Part shown: piece by piece, positions 44,401 through 55,832 of the stretch
Position numbering within the stretch: position 1 is the first letter of the stretch
Layout of the letters: every line of letters starts with the position of its first letter
Assembly: GCA_021399445.1 (NCBI GenBank)
Contig: JAJTUQ010000002.1
Coordinates: 7,192,001 to 7,256,000 of the forward strand
Source of the DNA: Xylogone sp. PMI_703
Lineage: Eukaryota > Ascomycota > Leotiomycetes
Direction of reading: 5' to 3'
DNA length: 64,000 bases
Made by a program: the position numbers and the translations under genes
The notes under the pieces: generated by a model
What the model saw: the letters and a program-made list of their open reading frames with translations, nothing else
Told to the model about the DNA's origin: nothing
Databases searched by the model: none

Positions 44401-45771
44401 ATGCTATTATCCTCTGTTCCGGACGACATAATCCTCGAAATTTTATCATGGATTCAATCACTTCACTCTCTCAGTGCACTCTGTCGCGTAAACCGCCGGT
44501 TACAGTCCATAACAGAGCCAGTAGTCTATCGACAGGACGCACTGCATTCCCACCCTTACAGTCTGGCTGTCAGCTGGGCTGCGGAGCATGGAATGATGTC
44601 TCTCTTGCAGAAGGCGTTGGATTACGGCGCCATAATTCCTATACAGGCGATCCTGGGGCCACTGAAAGAGGCTTCCAAGCCTACGGTCTTCTACGGGCAG
44701 ACGCGCCGTCGCTGGTACCATGACTGCAATGCACATCCCCTCGCACTCGCAACCCGGTACGGGCACGACGATATTGTGAAAATTTTCCTTGAGAGAGGTT
44801 GTAATCCACATATGCGCGACCCAAATCATTTTTCTCTGCTATCACTTGCTGTTATCTCCGGCCACCTTGGCCTCATCAAGACCTTCCTCAATCTCGGTGT
44901 ACAACAGAATAGGCGCGGCTTCAATCCGCATCCGCCAATCCAGCTTGCTGCATTTCATGGAGACGAGAAGATGGTAGAGTTGCTCCTATCTGAATGCACA
45001 AATAATTTGCCCAGTGAGCAACAGATGCAAGAGGCACTTGAAAGTGCGTTAAAGGCTACGCATAAACCTGTGGTCCGGCAATTACTCGACTATGGTGTGA
45101 ATTTGAATTTCCGTTTTAGTCGAGAGAATATGACTTACCTACCAACCCCTCTGGAATGGACTGTAGAAAATGAAGACTTGGACCTGGTCAGACTATTTCT
45201 CGACAAAGGCGCTGATGCAAATTTTGTCATCCGTAAAGACAAATCTGCATTGCTAAGAGCAGTGGCGAAAGACAATGTCCAACTTGTCAAAACCTTGGTC
45301 CGTGAAACTCATCGGGTAGTATCTACTATAGCTCTCCGTTGGGCTGTCTACTACCAGAATAGTACAATTACGGAGGCCTTGTTAGAAAACGGTGTCAGTT
45401 GCGATTTTGAGGAATCAGATCATCTTGACGTCAACTCTAGTGGCTATTCAGGGTGTAGCTTTGGTCTTGCAGAGCCCGACGATTTTATGCCGCCTCTTAT
45501 AGTAGGTATAAGCCAAGGCAGCGCAAGTCTAGTACAGACCCTGATTGCTTATGGAGCTAATGTCAATGTCGGCTACGATGGCCTCTGTGGACCGCAGTCA
45601 ACTCAGTTTTTCGGGACGGCAGTGCAATTAGCCATAGCAATTGGACACCAGGAGATTGTCGATTTGTTACTCGAAGCTGGTGCGGATATTAACAGGAACC
45701 ATCCCAACTGGCGATTCCCTGATTTTTCGAGAGACGCATGGCAAGGCTGGACATACGAGAGAAAGAGATAA
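44401..45771 (+). CDS. F-box protein with ankyrin repeats
   Basis: An intron-free frame of 456 aa. Residues about 2-45 form an F-box (LSSVPDDIILEILSWIQSLHSLSALCRVNRRLQSI), which would bind Skp1 in an SCF ubiquitin ligase. The rest is ankyrin repeats; clear ones begin PLALATRYGHDDIVKIFLERGCNP, LLSLAVISGHLGLIKTFLNLG, PIQLAAFHGDEKMVELLL, PLEWTVENEDLDLVRLFLDKGADANF and VQLAIAIGHQEIVDLLLEAGADIN. Such proteins are numerous and fast-evolving in filamentous fungi, and their targets are unknown. The reading frame ends within what may be a further repeat, so the C-terminus may be truncated. Confidence 0.85.
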   Translation: MLLSSVPDDIILEILSWIQSLHSLSALCRVNRRLQSITEPVVYRQDALHSHPYSLAVSWAAEHGMMSLLQKALDYGAIIPIQAILGPLKEASKPTVFYGQTRRRWYHDCNAHPLALATRYGHDDIVKIFLERGCNPHMRDPNHFSLLSLAVISGHLGLIKTFLNLGVQQNRRGFNPHPPIQLAAFHGDEKMVELLLSECTNNLPSEQQMQEALESALKATHKPVVRQLLDYGVNLNFRFSRENMTYLPTPLEWTVENEDLDLVRLFLDKGADANFVIRKDKSALLRAVAKDNVQLVKTLVRETHRVVSTIALRWAVYYQNSTITEALLENGVSCDFEESDHLDVNSSGYSGCSFGLAEPDDFMPPLIVGISQGSASLVQTLIAYGANVNVGYDGLCGPQSTQFFGTAVQLAIAIGHQEIVDLLLEAGADINRNHPNWRFPDFSRDAWQGWTYERKR

Positions 45772-46625
45772 AGTAGCCAGAGATTATGGACCAGCCCCGC
45801 AAGTTCTAGCTCGAAATTTAGATGTGCTGTACCCAGTAAAGGTATCTTGTGGCTTCTTTCCTAAAAACCGATGGTATAATACGTGTAAGTGCCACTAAAG
45901 TCCGATAATTCTGTAGCCCACCATCCTATGTGCTCGTAGACAGTATTAGTATTCAATCAATCACCTCGGTACATGTAAATGACTCATACAACCTAGTATT
46001 TCGCTATAAGTATTGTACATGAACTGTCTTGTAGAGATTATGATTATAGTATTTTAATAATCATAGGCACTAATACAATAAAGGAAATCGTCATAGAAAT
46101 AGTCACGTAGGGCATGTATGGCACCATGCATGCAATTACCAATACCCATAAAATACCATCAAGCCCATGATACCTTAACGCTCATTACAAAGCAAAAGAC
46201 AGATTAGGCATTAAATCCACTATAGTGCAAGATGAAGTTTATGCAGGGGCAGTGCTTTTTAAGCCATGTTTATCGTTCTTCACAAATTATGCGAAATAGC
46301 TCATTGCCCGTAGAATTGTTGATATGGTATGGAACACGACTAGCGTCATGTTATCCTAAGGATCATACTCTCTCGATTATTTGATTTTGAATCAAACAGT
46401 AATGATAATTGGGCTTGGCTAATGTCTTAACAAAATACATGACTTAAAAAAATTAATATAAGAGAGCAGCTAATTCTTTCCAAAATAAATAGCCAGCAAT
46501 TTGATTGATTATATTCCAACGTTGATTCTCCTCCAAATTAACGTAAGACAACTTAAACTCTGGACATATTTTATATACTCAACCATTTTTCTCACATCAG
46601 CTCTTAGGCGTGAAGGAATATTACA
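45772..46625. other. Intergenic, nothing recognised
   Basis: 854 bp, AT-rich. Remains of the ankyrin gene's 3' part may lie just after its stop (the frame HGKAGHTRERDKVARDYGP), but no repeat is seen. The rest is presumed promoter of the hydrolase. Confidence 0.35.
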
Positions 46626-47531
46626 ATGTCACGAAACCAACCTATCGCTGAGAACCAATCTCTCAAAGCGTACGTCTATGTTGACCCACCTATCCCAGCC
46701 CAAGTTCCCGGATTCACATCTACCGAATCTTTCGAATTCTCTCCCACAGCATTTACTCTTATAGCTACCTCACATGAAGCTGTGCTCGTCGATGCTCCTG
46801 CTACAGCAGCCCAGGGAGAGAAACTCGCGAGGTGGATAGCAGACACAATTCCGGGTAAGAAGCTGAACACCATCTATATCACTCACGGTCACGCCGACCA
46901 CTTCTACTCGGCACCGATTATCCAGCGACACTTCCCCGAAGCTCGGATCCGCGCAACCGCGGGAACGTATGCTCATATGCAAGAGCATCTTTCGAAACAG
47001 GCGTTTGAAGCTATATGGACACAAATATTTCCGGAACTAAAGACGGAAGGGATTCCACAAGTAGATGTAGATATCTTAGATTCCACCGAGAACCATTTTA
47101 CTGTGGAAGGCCACCAGTTTTGCCCCATATCTATGCCTGGTGGTGATACTGTATCATCCACAGTTCTTCACGTGCCGGGCCTCCAACTTGTTGTTGGAGG
47201 AGATGTAGTATACGGAGACTGTCATCAGCACTTGGGCGAAAATCCAACACCAGAGCTAAGGAAGAAGTGGTTGGAAGCTCTGGACCAGGTTGCTGAGTTA
47301 CATCCTGAAGTTGTTATTCCATCTCACATGCAACCCCATGAGACTTTTGGTGTATACCATTTACAAGAGACCAAGGATTACATTCAAACATGGGAAAAGC
47401 TTGTAGCCGAGACTGATTCCTGGCAAGATTTAGAGAAAGCTGTGACTCAGAGATACCCAACAAGGATAGGAAGTTACATTCTGCGATTTTGCGTGCTGCT
47501 TGCGAAGGGAGTTGTAACACTCCCAAGCTAG
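46626..47531 (+). CDS. Metallo-beta-lactamase-fold hydrolase
   Basis: A single-exon protein of 301 aa. The HxHxDH metal motif is THGHADHF (residues about 87-94); further ligands are probably the His/Asp in MPGGDTVSS, GGDVVYGDCHQH and PSHMQPHE. The fold includes glyoxalase II, lactonases and quorum-quenching enzymes. In fungi, close relatives are often described as hypothetical metallo-hydrolases in or near biosynthetic clusters. The substrate is unknown. There is no signal peptide, so a cytoplasmic enzyme is expected. Confidence 0.9.
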   Translation: MSRNQPIAENQSLKAYVYVDPPIPAQVPGFTSTESFEFSPTAFTLIATSHEAVLVDAPATAAQGEKLARWIADTIPGKKLNTIYITHGHADHFYSAPIIQRHFPEARIRATAGTYAHMQEHLSKQAFEAIWTQIFPELKTEGIPQVDVDILDSTENHFTVEGHQFCPISMPGGDTVSSTVLHVPGLQLVVGGDVVYGDCHQHLGENPTPELRKKWLEALDQVAELHPEVVIPSHMQPHETFGVYHLQETKDYIQTWEKLVAETDSWQDLEKAVTQRYPTRIGSYILRFCVLLAKGVVTLPS

Positions 47532-47772
47532 TGAGTTTTGAGGACTGTTTTCTACGATAGCATAACAAAAATATGTCAAAGATGTGGATAGCACTAGTAT
47601 AACTGTTAGAAGAATAATGAAATGTTTTGAGTCTCTGTTCAATAAATGCAAGAGTATCTGTCAAATGCTAGATAGACTTTAAGTTTTTGATTATTCTGCT
47701 ATTTAGAAGAGTTCCTTAATGTTTAGTTCAAATGGTTTTAGTTACCTGTGAAAAATGCTGAGAAGTATAACA

Positions 47773-49160
47773 TCAGAATTGTACTACCATCACGGTCGTG
47801 TCATCAAGAACTTCCTTCGAAGACGGCGGAGATATACCCATCACAGTAAGAAACAGGTCCCGCACCCGGCCTCCAAATGCATTCTTGACCAGGTGAGTTG
47901 CAATATTCGAGTCCTCTACGACGTATGCCCGTTCATCCACCTTCCATTTGTACGGATAACCATCCTTGCGCCTTCCAAAACTAAGATCTGTAGCGTCTTT
48001 TAAGCCCGGTAATGAATCCCCTATCATATGATTATATCAGCATCTACATCGGTATTCGGGAAAATTCCCGTCAGGGATCTTACCGGATTCATGTACTTGA
48101 AGCTGGCCAACATTAGGTTGTGTTTGTTCGTCTGTACTATTTTCTTTAGCTTGTTCCTTTATCCATAGACTCGTACAGTGAATGGCGTTCTCATTAGTCA
48201 TATGGTTCCAGAATCCGTCGCTTCCGAGGACAAGCACGTCTCCTGGACGGATCTGAGTTGTTACCAAAACAGGCTCTGCTGTCATGTAGGGTGGTGTAAG
48301 GTAATTTTTGGGTTTGGGTTTCGTTAGATAACGATGCTCCAGACGGTCAATATACTCTCGCTCCCATTTCCAACGAGCATCACCGAAGCTTCGGGTAACA
48401 GAACAGCCTAAAAGTCTACCAGACTTTCGATCTATTGGCTGCTCTTTTGGATGCTCTTTGGCGATTCGCGATGCCTCTTCTTGGTTCCAACCCGTTTGAT
48501 CTTCCGACAAGGGGATGGGGGCCCATTCCTGTCCATCTTCGGTATGCCTTCGCCCGAGGACAGCTCTGGAGTCACCAACGCACGCGACATATATTTTAGA
48601 CGTTAAAGGATCCAGCATAGAGAGAAGGGCACACGAACCCGAAGTCGCAGGACCAACTCGGCAGATCCCTTCAGCTACAGGTACTTCCGGGTCAAGGGCG
48701 TTAAATGCATCGAGGAGAATATCTTGGTCCAATTCAATGAATGCTGTCTTGATAGTCGAGGCGATACATTCGGGATCATTGAACTGCACCGGTAGCAAAC
48801 TATAGAGCCGTTGAGCAACATGCTTAGCCAATACATGGCTGATTATTTTTGAACTTTCCCAACCACTGGTCGACAAGAGCTGTCAGCTATGTGAGAACAG
48901 ACAGTAGAGAAAAATTCTAATACCCACGAGTGACCATCGAACACACCCCAATACAGCCATTCTCGCCCCTCTTGAACAGTTACTTTTCCTTGTGTGAAAT
49001 AGTCTTCTGTTGGTGATAGACTTGAAACTTGTATGAAATCCGTCCTAATCGTCCAATCTTGGTTCTCACATTTAGTAGTATTAGAACCCTCCCCAGCCTT
49101 CAACTTGGCGCAGGCTTCGTCCAAAGTTGGAGGTCGATTTCTATAAGCTCTCCAATCCAT
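47773..49160 (-). CDS. PP2C protein phosphatase, pyruvate dehydrogenase phosphatase type
   Basis: A metal-dependent Ser/Thr phosphatase of about 420 aa. Exons on minus: 49160-48928, 48865-48084 and 48020-47773. The introns (62 and 63 bp) restore the metal motif VFDGHSGWESSK and the join VHESG/DSLPGLKDAT. Other PP2C motifs are TSGSCALL, VACVGDSRAVLG, TRSFGDARWK, VLGSDGFW and the final DDTTVMVV. The long C-terminal segment and GRLLGCSVTRSFGD resemble yeast Ptc5 and mammalian PDP, which reactivate pyruvate dehydrogenase in mitochondria. The first ATG (49160, MDWRAYRNRPPTL) gives no obvious transit peptide, so either an upstream exon is missing or the protein is not mitochondrial. Confidence 0.88.
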
Positions 49161-49949
49161 TGCTAGGTGCGGCGCCGAAGTTAATCCGGCTAAATGGTGG
49201 AAATATAGAAGCACCTTGAAGAAAACACTTGTTGCTGCTGCCTTGGATAGATGGAGAGATAATTAGATTTGGAGGAGGCAGGGTATTTTTTCATAAGTTA
49301 TCACACTTATCGTATAATGTAAGAAAATATGATGACTCTCGAATGAAATGAAAGAAGTAAAGGAAATTATGTGTCAACACACAATTATTGGAATTGGGTT
49401 CGGCTATGTAAGATAGCAATGTATGATTAGATGAGGCAACCAATGAATGTCCAGCAACCCTTATAGCCACGAGAATGCTCAAGCTAACGCCATTAAATAC
49501 TAATGTAACCATGAGGCGAACCTTCCTGCAAGCATCACTTACTATTCAATATAATGGGATAATTTCGTTGTTAGTAGTCTAGTAGGCTATGAAGATTATC
49601 ATTTCACAGGTAGGGTTCTTGTCAGCTAGTTTATCTCAGGCACTCATTCCTTCGCTATAAACCTCAGAGGTACCTTAGACAAATTTCAACTGAGACTTGC
49701 CGAAGGAGTTCATTACGGTGTTATATTGCGGTAAAACTTTGGATAATAGTGTGCTACATAATTCAGGGATAAATGACATCCGTTGCTCTCCCCGTTTGCC
49801 AAAAACCATTATACACAGCCCACCCATTCCAAGCTAAACACGCCATCGTGCTAGGAATGCCTCTACTATGAAGGTTAGCGACCTGGTAATGTTATTCTAC
49901 GATATGGTAGTCTTGCTACTCACTGCTGCTTTGAACCACAGATTGAAAA
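49161..49949. other. Intergenic, nothing recognised
   Basis: 789 bp before the phosphatase start. It carries that promoter. No other frame or RNA was recognised. Confidence 0.35.
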
Positions 49950-50174
49950 TTAAGTTGACTGAGTTCCCTTCTCCTTGTAACTAGAACTAGAAGAACCATG
50001 CACATAATTGCGCTCCCTGGAACGACTGCGGTTACGGGGACTCTTGGAACGACTCCTAGAACGAGTGGAACTCCACACTCGGTCCGACCAGTCTCGATCA
50101 TTTTTTTCTAGAGAATCTTCGATCACCTTGTCCGCATCATAATGCTTTATTAGCTGATTATCGGGGCGTGGCAT
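49950..50174 (-). CDS. Small RS-repeat protein or gene remnant
   Basis: An ATG-started frame of 74 codons. It begins MPRPDNQLIKHYDADKVIE and continues into an arginine/serine dipeptide run (SRSRSKSPRNRSRSRERN) before ending GTQST. RS repeats occur in splicing factors and other nuclear proteins, but here there is no RNA-binding domain. It could be a short gene, an exon of a longer gene, or the remnant of one, since the neighbouring minus-strand DNA (50.26-50.81 kb) holds two more short frames without clear identity. Confidence 0.35.
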   Translation of the reverse strand: MPRPDNQLIKHYDADKVIEDSLEKNDRDWSDRVWSSTRSRSRSKSPRNRSRSRERNYVHGSSSSSYKEKGTQST

Positions 50175-51120
50175 CGTGTTCTATGAACTCGTCTATGACT
50201 GTTGCGTGCGTAAGTTTGTCTTAATATATGGTTGTGGCGGATGATTTAAGCTGACACAGCTCAGCTCTCTCCAAGTTTGAGCGAACTCCAGGAAACAGTC
50301 AGTCTTATGTACATCTTTTGATGTTTGGGTAAGCCATGTGCGGGCCAGTGGTTGGAAGTGAGGCTGTCAACATCCTTGTTGAAAAGAGAGGCCATTGACG
50401 GCCTTTTGAAAATAAGGCAGCCGGCAGCCTCATTCAACACACATCTTCCGCGGAAATCGTTCAGCAAATCTGCCTTGTGTATCCAAATCTAGACATAAGA
50501 CCAACTTATTCAACCATTTCTCGAAAGTGTGGGTCAGCCTTATTGGTGCCCGCAAATGTCACCCCACTCCCTCCGTCACTGATAAAGGAAGGAATAGCAA
50601 GAATAGTAAAGATAACAAATAGAGAGTACAGGTCAGGTTGAATAGCAATGACTTGTGTTACGGCACGGAAGCCAATTAGGCCCTCAGCTCTCCATCTGAC
50701 TGGCCGGTTCGGTAAGTGTTCGGCCCAGAGCCCAATATTGTGTATGGGCAAACGGGGCGGAACACTTATCCTAGCTCCCGAACGAATCAGTAAATGAGGC
50801 TTTGGCACTGGAGCATTGAAGCTGGAACTCGAATGTCGTTACTAAGTAATAGAGGAATAGGATCCAAGTGTATCGCCTATCGATATCGAATGTATGATAG
50901 TATACAGCTCTTGATCTATATTGTTTTGAGACCTCATACCGCGACTTTTTTTATTGTGACTGATTTATTAGGGTTGACATTTTTTCTCCATTCGTGGTTG
51001 TATGTGGGATTATGCGTGATGCGGTTTATAATCGGGTGTAATGCGTAGCCGTATCTGTTCATGCACTTAAGGGCTATCTTAGGGGCCACCATTATTAGGG
51101 TTCATTGTATCTTTGACAAA
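50175..51120. other. Intergenic with uninterpretable short frames
   Basis: 946 bp. Minus-strand frames at 50261-50467 and 50506-50808 (the latter with one hydrophobic stretch, LYSLFVIFTILAIPSFIS) may be remains of a decayed gene. The right part is AT-rich and should hold the NLR-like gene's promoter. Confidence 0.35.
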
Positions 51121-54100
51121 ATGGAGTTCGAAAAGCAAGGAATTACACTTGATTCAAAACTGAATAGACCCCTTTGCGTGTTATCCCTTGGTAAGTACTG
51201 TCAGTATGTAATTAGGATTATCTTTAATAAGGTGATACTAATGAATCAATCCTATTTCAGATGGTGGTGGTATTCGAGGCATGATTGAGAATCTTTCTAG
51301 TTTCGCTTTGGTTATTTCCTAACGAGCTATATCTAGGTCTATCTGAACTTTTAATCATCCGAGAAATAATGCACCGACTCCAAAAACTCTGTGATGCGCC
51401 AAGCCTTATTCGACCGGCGGATATTTTTCATATGATTGGGGGCACAAGCACTGGAGGGTAAGTATAAGATTTTGAGCTTATTCAGAACAGCAAAAATAGT
51501 CCTGACAAGAAGCACAAGTCTTATCGCACTCTTGCTTGGTAGGCTTCAGCTCGACGCAGATGAAGCCATATCTCAATATTGTGCCATTGCGAGCGATGTG
51601 TTTACAACTTCCAAAGCGGCATGGAAAGACGGACGCTTCAAGGCATCAGCGCTGGAGAAGGCTATCAAAGGCGTAATTGAGAAGAGACTTGGCAGAGGAC
51701 ATGCGGATGATTTGATGTACGATACAAAGTCGGACAATCTTTGCAAAACGTGAGTGTTCTGAGGTGAAAAGACCACTTTCACCCGAGTTTATATCCGTAA
51801 AAATATATGACTGATGACTTTCGAACATAGTTTTGTATGTGCAATGAATGCTCGTCATCTGGATAAGAATCCGACAAAGTTTCGCACTTGGTCTGCTAGG
51901 AAAGATTCTGAGTACAATTGTAAGATCTGGGAGGCTGCTCGTGCGACTTCAGCCGCCCCTCAGTTATTCAAACGAATCTTGATTGGAGAGCCCTTTCGAC
52001 AACAGGAATTCGTGGACGGAGCTCTGGGCTGTAATAATCCCATTCAGCAAGTCATAGAGGAGACCGTTCAGGAGTTTGAATCAGACTGTCTCGTTGGCTG
52101 TGTTCTAAGTATTGGCACCGGCACGAAACGTGTGCCCGGGTTCGAAAGGCCGAGGGGTTATCAGCGCCTTATCCCCAAAGACTTGATCAAAGCAATAGCA
52201 AAAATGACTACAGATGGAAACTCAGAAGCAGATTATATGGCGGAGAAGTTCAGGGACTATAATAGGCTCTACTTCCGTTTAAATGCTGGAATTGAGCTTG
52301 GTGATATCGGACTCGACGAAAGCGCCCGTCTCGGTGATGTTGAATCACATACTATGGCCTATTTACGAAATAAAGAGATCAGCCGCAAGATTGATTATAT
52401 TGTTGAAGCATTGAGAGGCAAACCTACTCAGACTCTGCCTCTTAGATCCGTGCGTAAACCTCATTCTCCCCATTTACACCAGCCTATTAATGTCAAAAAG
52501 TTCTTAAATAGCCAATCACTGCCATATCATGATGCCAGGAAACCCGCCCTCTTCCCTGAAGAAACTGGTAACAATTTCAATTTTATCAATAGGAGTGAGA
52601 TGAATGAAATAAACCACTACGTCAAAAGCTTTCGGCAAAACGAGCAATCACTTCTCTTGGTGTTATATGGCACCGCAGGTGCTGGAAAGACCCAACTTGC
52701 GTTGCACTACTGCCGGGAAGCACAGGCATCTCCATTCTTTTCTGGAGTCCTGTGGATTGAGGGTACATCGACAGGCACAATACTTAGGAGCCTGGTTTCT
52801 GCTGCGAGGACTTTGATATCACCAAGCTTCGAAAGTCAAGATATCCAAGAGACCAAGGCTGCTGTTTTTCGTTGCATTAGCTCTTCGAACACCCCTTGGA
52901 TGATTGTTTTTGATAATTTCGACGATGTAGAGGCTTGCAATATCAATGATTTCCTGCCAAGGGAGGCCTGTACGTTCACATTTATTACTAGTCGTGACAG
53001 AAGTACTCGGGATTTGGGTTATTCAATTCTAATCGGAGATCTCACCGAAGATGAGGCATTAAACCTCTTTTTCCAGAAGTCTTCTCAAGATAAAACGGCA
53101 GCGTCAGTTGAAAAAGCACGTGCTCTTGTGCGGAGGCTCGGCTGTTTAGCATTGGCAGTCGCGCAAGCAGGTGCATATATTCGTGATAGAAATATGGATA
53201 TTGAGTACTTCCTGGATCAATACGACACCGAGAAAGGGAGGATTAATGCAGCACTTCCTAAAATTTGGAGCTATTCTCGCCACGATCCACTACCAACAGC
53301 GCCTGATATCCCCCTGAGCGTCGCTACAACGTGGGAGTTGTCTCTACAGACCCTGTCTCGTGATACAAGTCTGAAGGATTCTAAGATACAACTCTTAATG
53401 CTTAGCGGGTTTCTTGGGAAAGCTGTCATCTCTGAGAGTATATTTCAAGCCTACTTCCAACAGAGCCAAAATAGGCCGGACTGGACTAATGCGTTCACCG
53501 TAGAGAACTCGTCTCAGTTTGACGTTTACTTGTTCCGTGAAACTCTTGCTGAAATGGGTCGATTATGTTTGCTCAAAGCTTACAATATTGATAAGAACGG
53601 AATTACATGGAGTCTTCATCCTCTTATCCAGGACTGGGCACAGTATCGCCACTCAAGGGAGGAATGTCAAAACTTTACAATTCTGGCCCTCGATATTATC
53701 CAATACTCCTTAGACTCATACGGGTCCGACTGGCCCACACTCCGAACTGACTCACTGAATCATCATCTATTACGTCCACATGTAGAAGCATGTTACAGTA
53801 ATTGCCAGAATTATCTAACAGAGGCGTATTCTCTAGGAAATCCAGATACGGCTACCCCCGCTTTGAAAATTGCAAACTTCTTTGCCAGCGATAATCGGTT
53901 TGATATAGCAGAAAAGCTCCAACAGCAAGTCGCAAACTTGTCACCTACAGGGAGCATGCGGAACTTCTCTGCCCTTCGACAACTGGCTCAAACATTCCAT
54001 GCGAAGAGGGAGTTTGAAGCAGCAGCGGTTATACGGGATACCTTAAGAAGGCAGGTACTATTTGATACTGACAGTATTGAAGAAGCTCTTTTGCTGTTGG

Positions 54101-54789
54101 AACAGGCGATGACGTATAGAAGCCAAGCGAACGAAAGTAAAACAAAAGATGATTCTGAAACCAAAATCATGGCTTCCCTTGACCTGGGGAACCAGAGTAT
54201 TCAAATAATTGAGAGGTTGAAGGGACGGAAGAGCTTGGAATACGGTTCGGCAATTGCTCGTCTCGCGACCATATATTATCATGCTGGAAATCTGAAAGAA
54301 GCCAGGACTCTAGGAGAAGAAGCAGTAACAACCATAAGGCAAGCCTTAGGAGAGAACGATCTTAAGACTATCGAAGTCAGGCATCAGTTGGCCGTCACCC
54401 TTGCCAAGATGGGCGAGACAGCCAAAGCGATTTCAATACATCAGGAGGTCTGGGACGCTCGCTCAAGGGCCCTAGGACAGTATCATAATGACACTCTGAG
54501 CGCGCAGCTATTCGTCGCGCGAGCTCTGAGACTCGATGGACAATTGGAGAAGGCAAATGACATGCATAATGATGTGTTAGCCAAAGCAGAGGCAGCAAAT
54601 GGTCCAGGGCATAACGATACGAAGAAGGCAGCCCGTCGCCTTTGGCGCTGTTTGATTGCCAGAGAATGTTTCGAAGAAGCAGAGAGCTTATTGGATAAAT
54701 ACAAGATTCAATTAACACAGAAAGAAGAAGAAGCACTTGTTGAGGCTTTAAGAAAGCTTGAGTTGTCAAAAGTAAAAAGTGTAACTTGA
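51121..54789 (+). CDS. NLR-like STAND protein: patatin phospholipase, NB-ARC, TPR
   Basis: About 1132 aa. Exons are 51121-51190, 51261-51278 (18 nt), 51337-51457, 51519-51749 and 51831-54789; phases agree. The patatin domain (about 20-330) has the oxyanion loop DGGGIRG built across three exons, the nucleophile elbow GTSTGG (GxSxG) and the Asp of the dyad in VDGA. The NB-ARC part has the P-loop GTAGAGKTQLAL, Walker B WMIVFDNFDD, the sensor FITSRDRS and GCLALAVAQAGAYI. The C-terminus has tetratricopeptide repeats (TIYYHAGNLKEARTLGEEAV and following). Intron 2 (51279-51336) appears to use a GC donor. Fungal proteins of this architecture (for example Neurospora PLP-1) mediate allorecognition and cell death. 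All active-site residues are present, so it looks functional. Confidence 0.93.
51279..51336 (+). other. Probable GC-AG intron in the NLR-like gene
   Basis: Splicing from a GC donor (CGAG/GCATGA) to CTAG, 58 nt with a CTAAC branch sequence, yields the standard patatin reading GGGIRG/LSELLIL in frame. The only GT alternative would leave a 37-nt intron, below the usual fungal minimum. Confidence 0.6.
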
Positions 54790-55832
54790 CTCTTAGAATT
54801 AATATAAGATTTTATACTGTATAAAGTGTTGTTATTACTGTGCTATTACTCCTATCATGATAATGTTATTAATTTTATGATTATTGAGGACGTTCATACC
54901 TTCTTTCTCTTCGCGCTCCCCTCCCCTTATGCACACGATACTTTGGTGTTCGCCCTCATCACCATACACTAGAACCCCGTACCTCGCGTGGACGCCTCAG
55001 CGAGTGGCTTGTCCTGCGGCTCGGCCCGCCAAACGCTCTGGTGATCGTATGCTGCCTTACACCACATCAGCGCTACCAAACTTGGCTACACCTTCGCACT
55101 TCCACAGCTTTCGATGCGTCCGTAATGTCATAATCTTTCCTTGGTCTACCTATCCATCTCAATGGACTTTGTTTCCACCTCCCCATCAGCCATGAACACT
55201 TTGGTCTCCGTGGATTAAGCCTCACCGATAATTAACCTCCACATTGACCTTTCCATTGCCACTCCAACCGAACACCTCCTAATTAATTAGACTTTTAATT
55301 CACATATCTTCCAACTTATGCATTGCTAGCAGTTTCTCAGCCATAAAGAGTTTGAGCAAGGCTGAGAACTACACAAAGGTGAGGAAAAATCGATGCCACG
55401 ATTACATTTACGGTTGCTGCAGTATGACTTATCACTTTATACTACCCCTCGGACCTCGGTCTTACCAGCCAGCCACTTTCCCATCAAACCATCAATCTTG
55501 CTGTAACATGTCCATATTCGATTAATAGCCAGGCCTCAGCACATGAATTGCCCGACTTTCGTGGCGTCCGTTCTTAGTTGGTGGAAGCAAATGTCGCGCG
55601 TGATTTTTTTTTTCCCCATTGGAAGAGCATACAAATTGAATATTACTATAACAGCTGATCTGATACTGGAATCTTGTCAAAAGCACTTTCCGTTTCCATC
55701 CTGGGAACCGAGCAGTTGCTGCTATAACCTGAGCGTTAAATACCAATGATAGTAATTCCTATAAAGCGCTCATTATATCCTTTCATCATCATCACACTTG
55801 GTTCTAGACTCCTACCTCGCTTCTCTCCAACC
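54790..55832. other. Intergenic, nothing recognised
   Basis: 1.04 kb between the convergent NLR-like gene and laccase. A CT-rich section at 54.9-55.2 kb gives a 103-codon plus-strand frame rich in Pro/Ser/Thr with no protein-like features. Confidence 0.4.

Noticed and set aside
50175..51120. A SEC-9-like SNARE gene beside the NLR-like gene, as in Neurospora
   Set aside because: The short frames there show no SNARE heptad pattern; one has a single hydrophobic stretch only.
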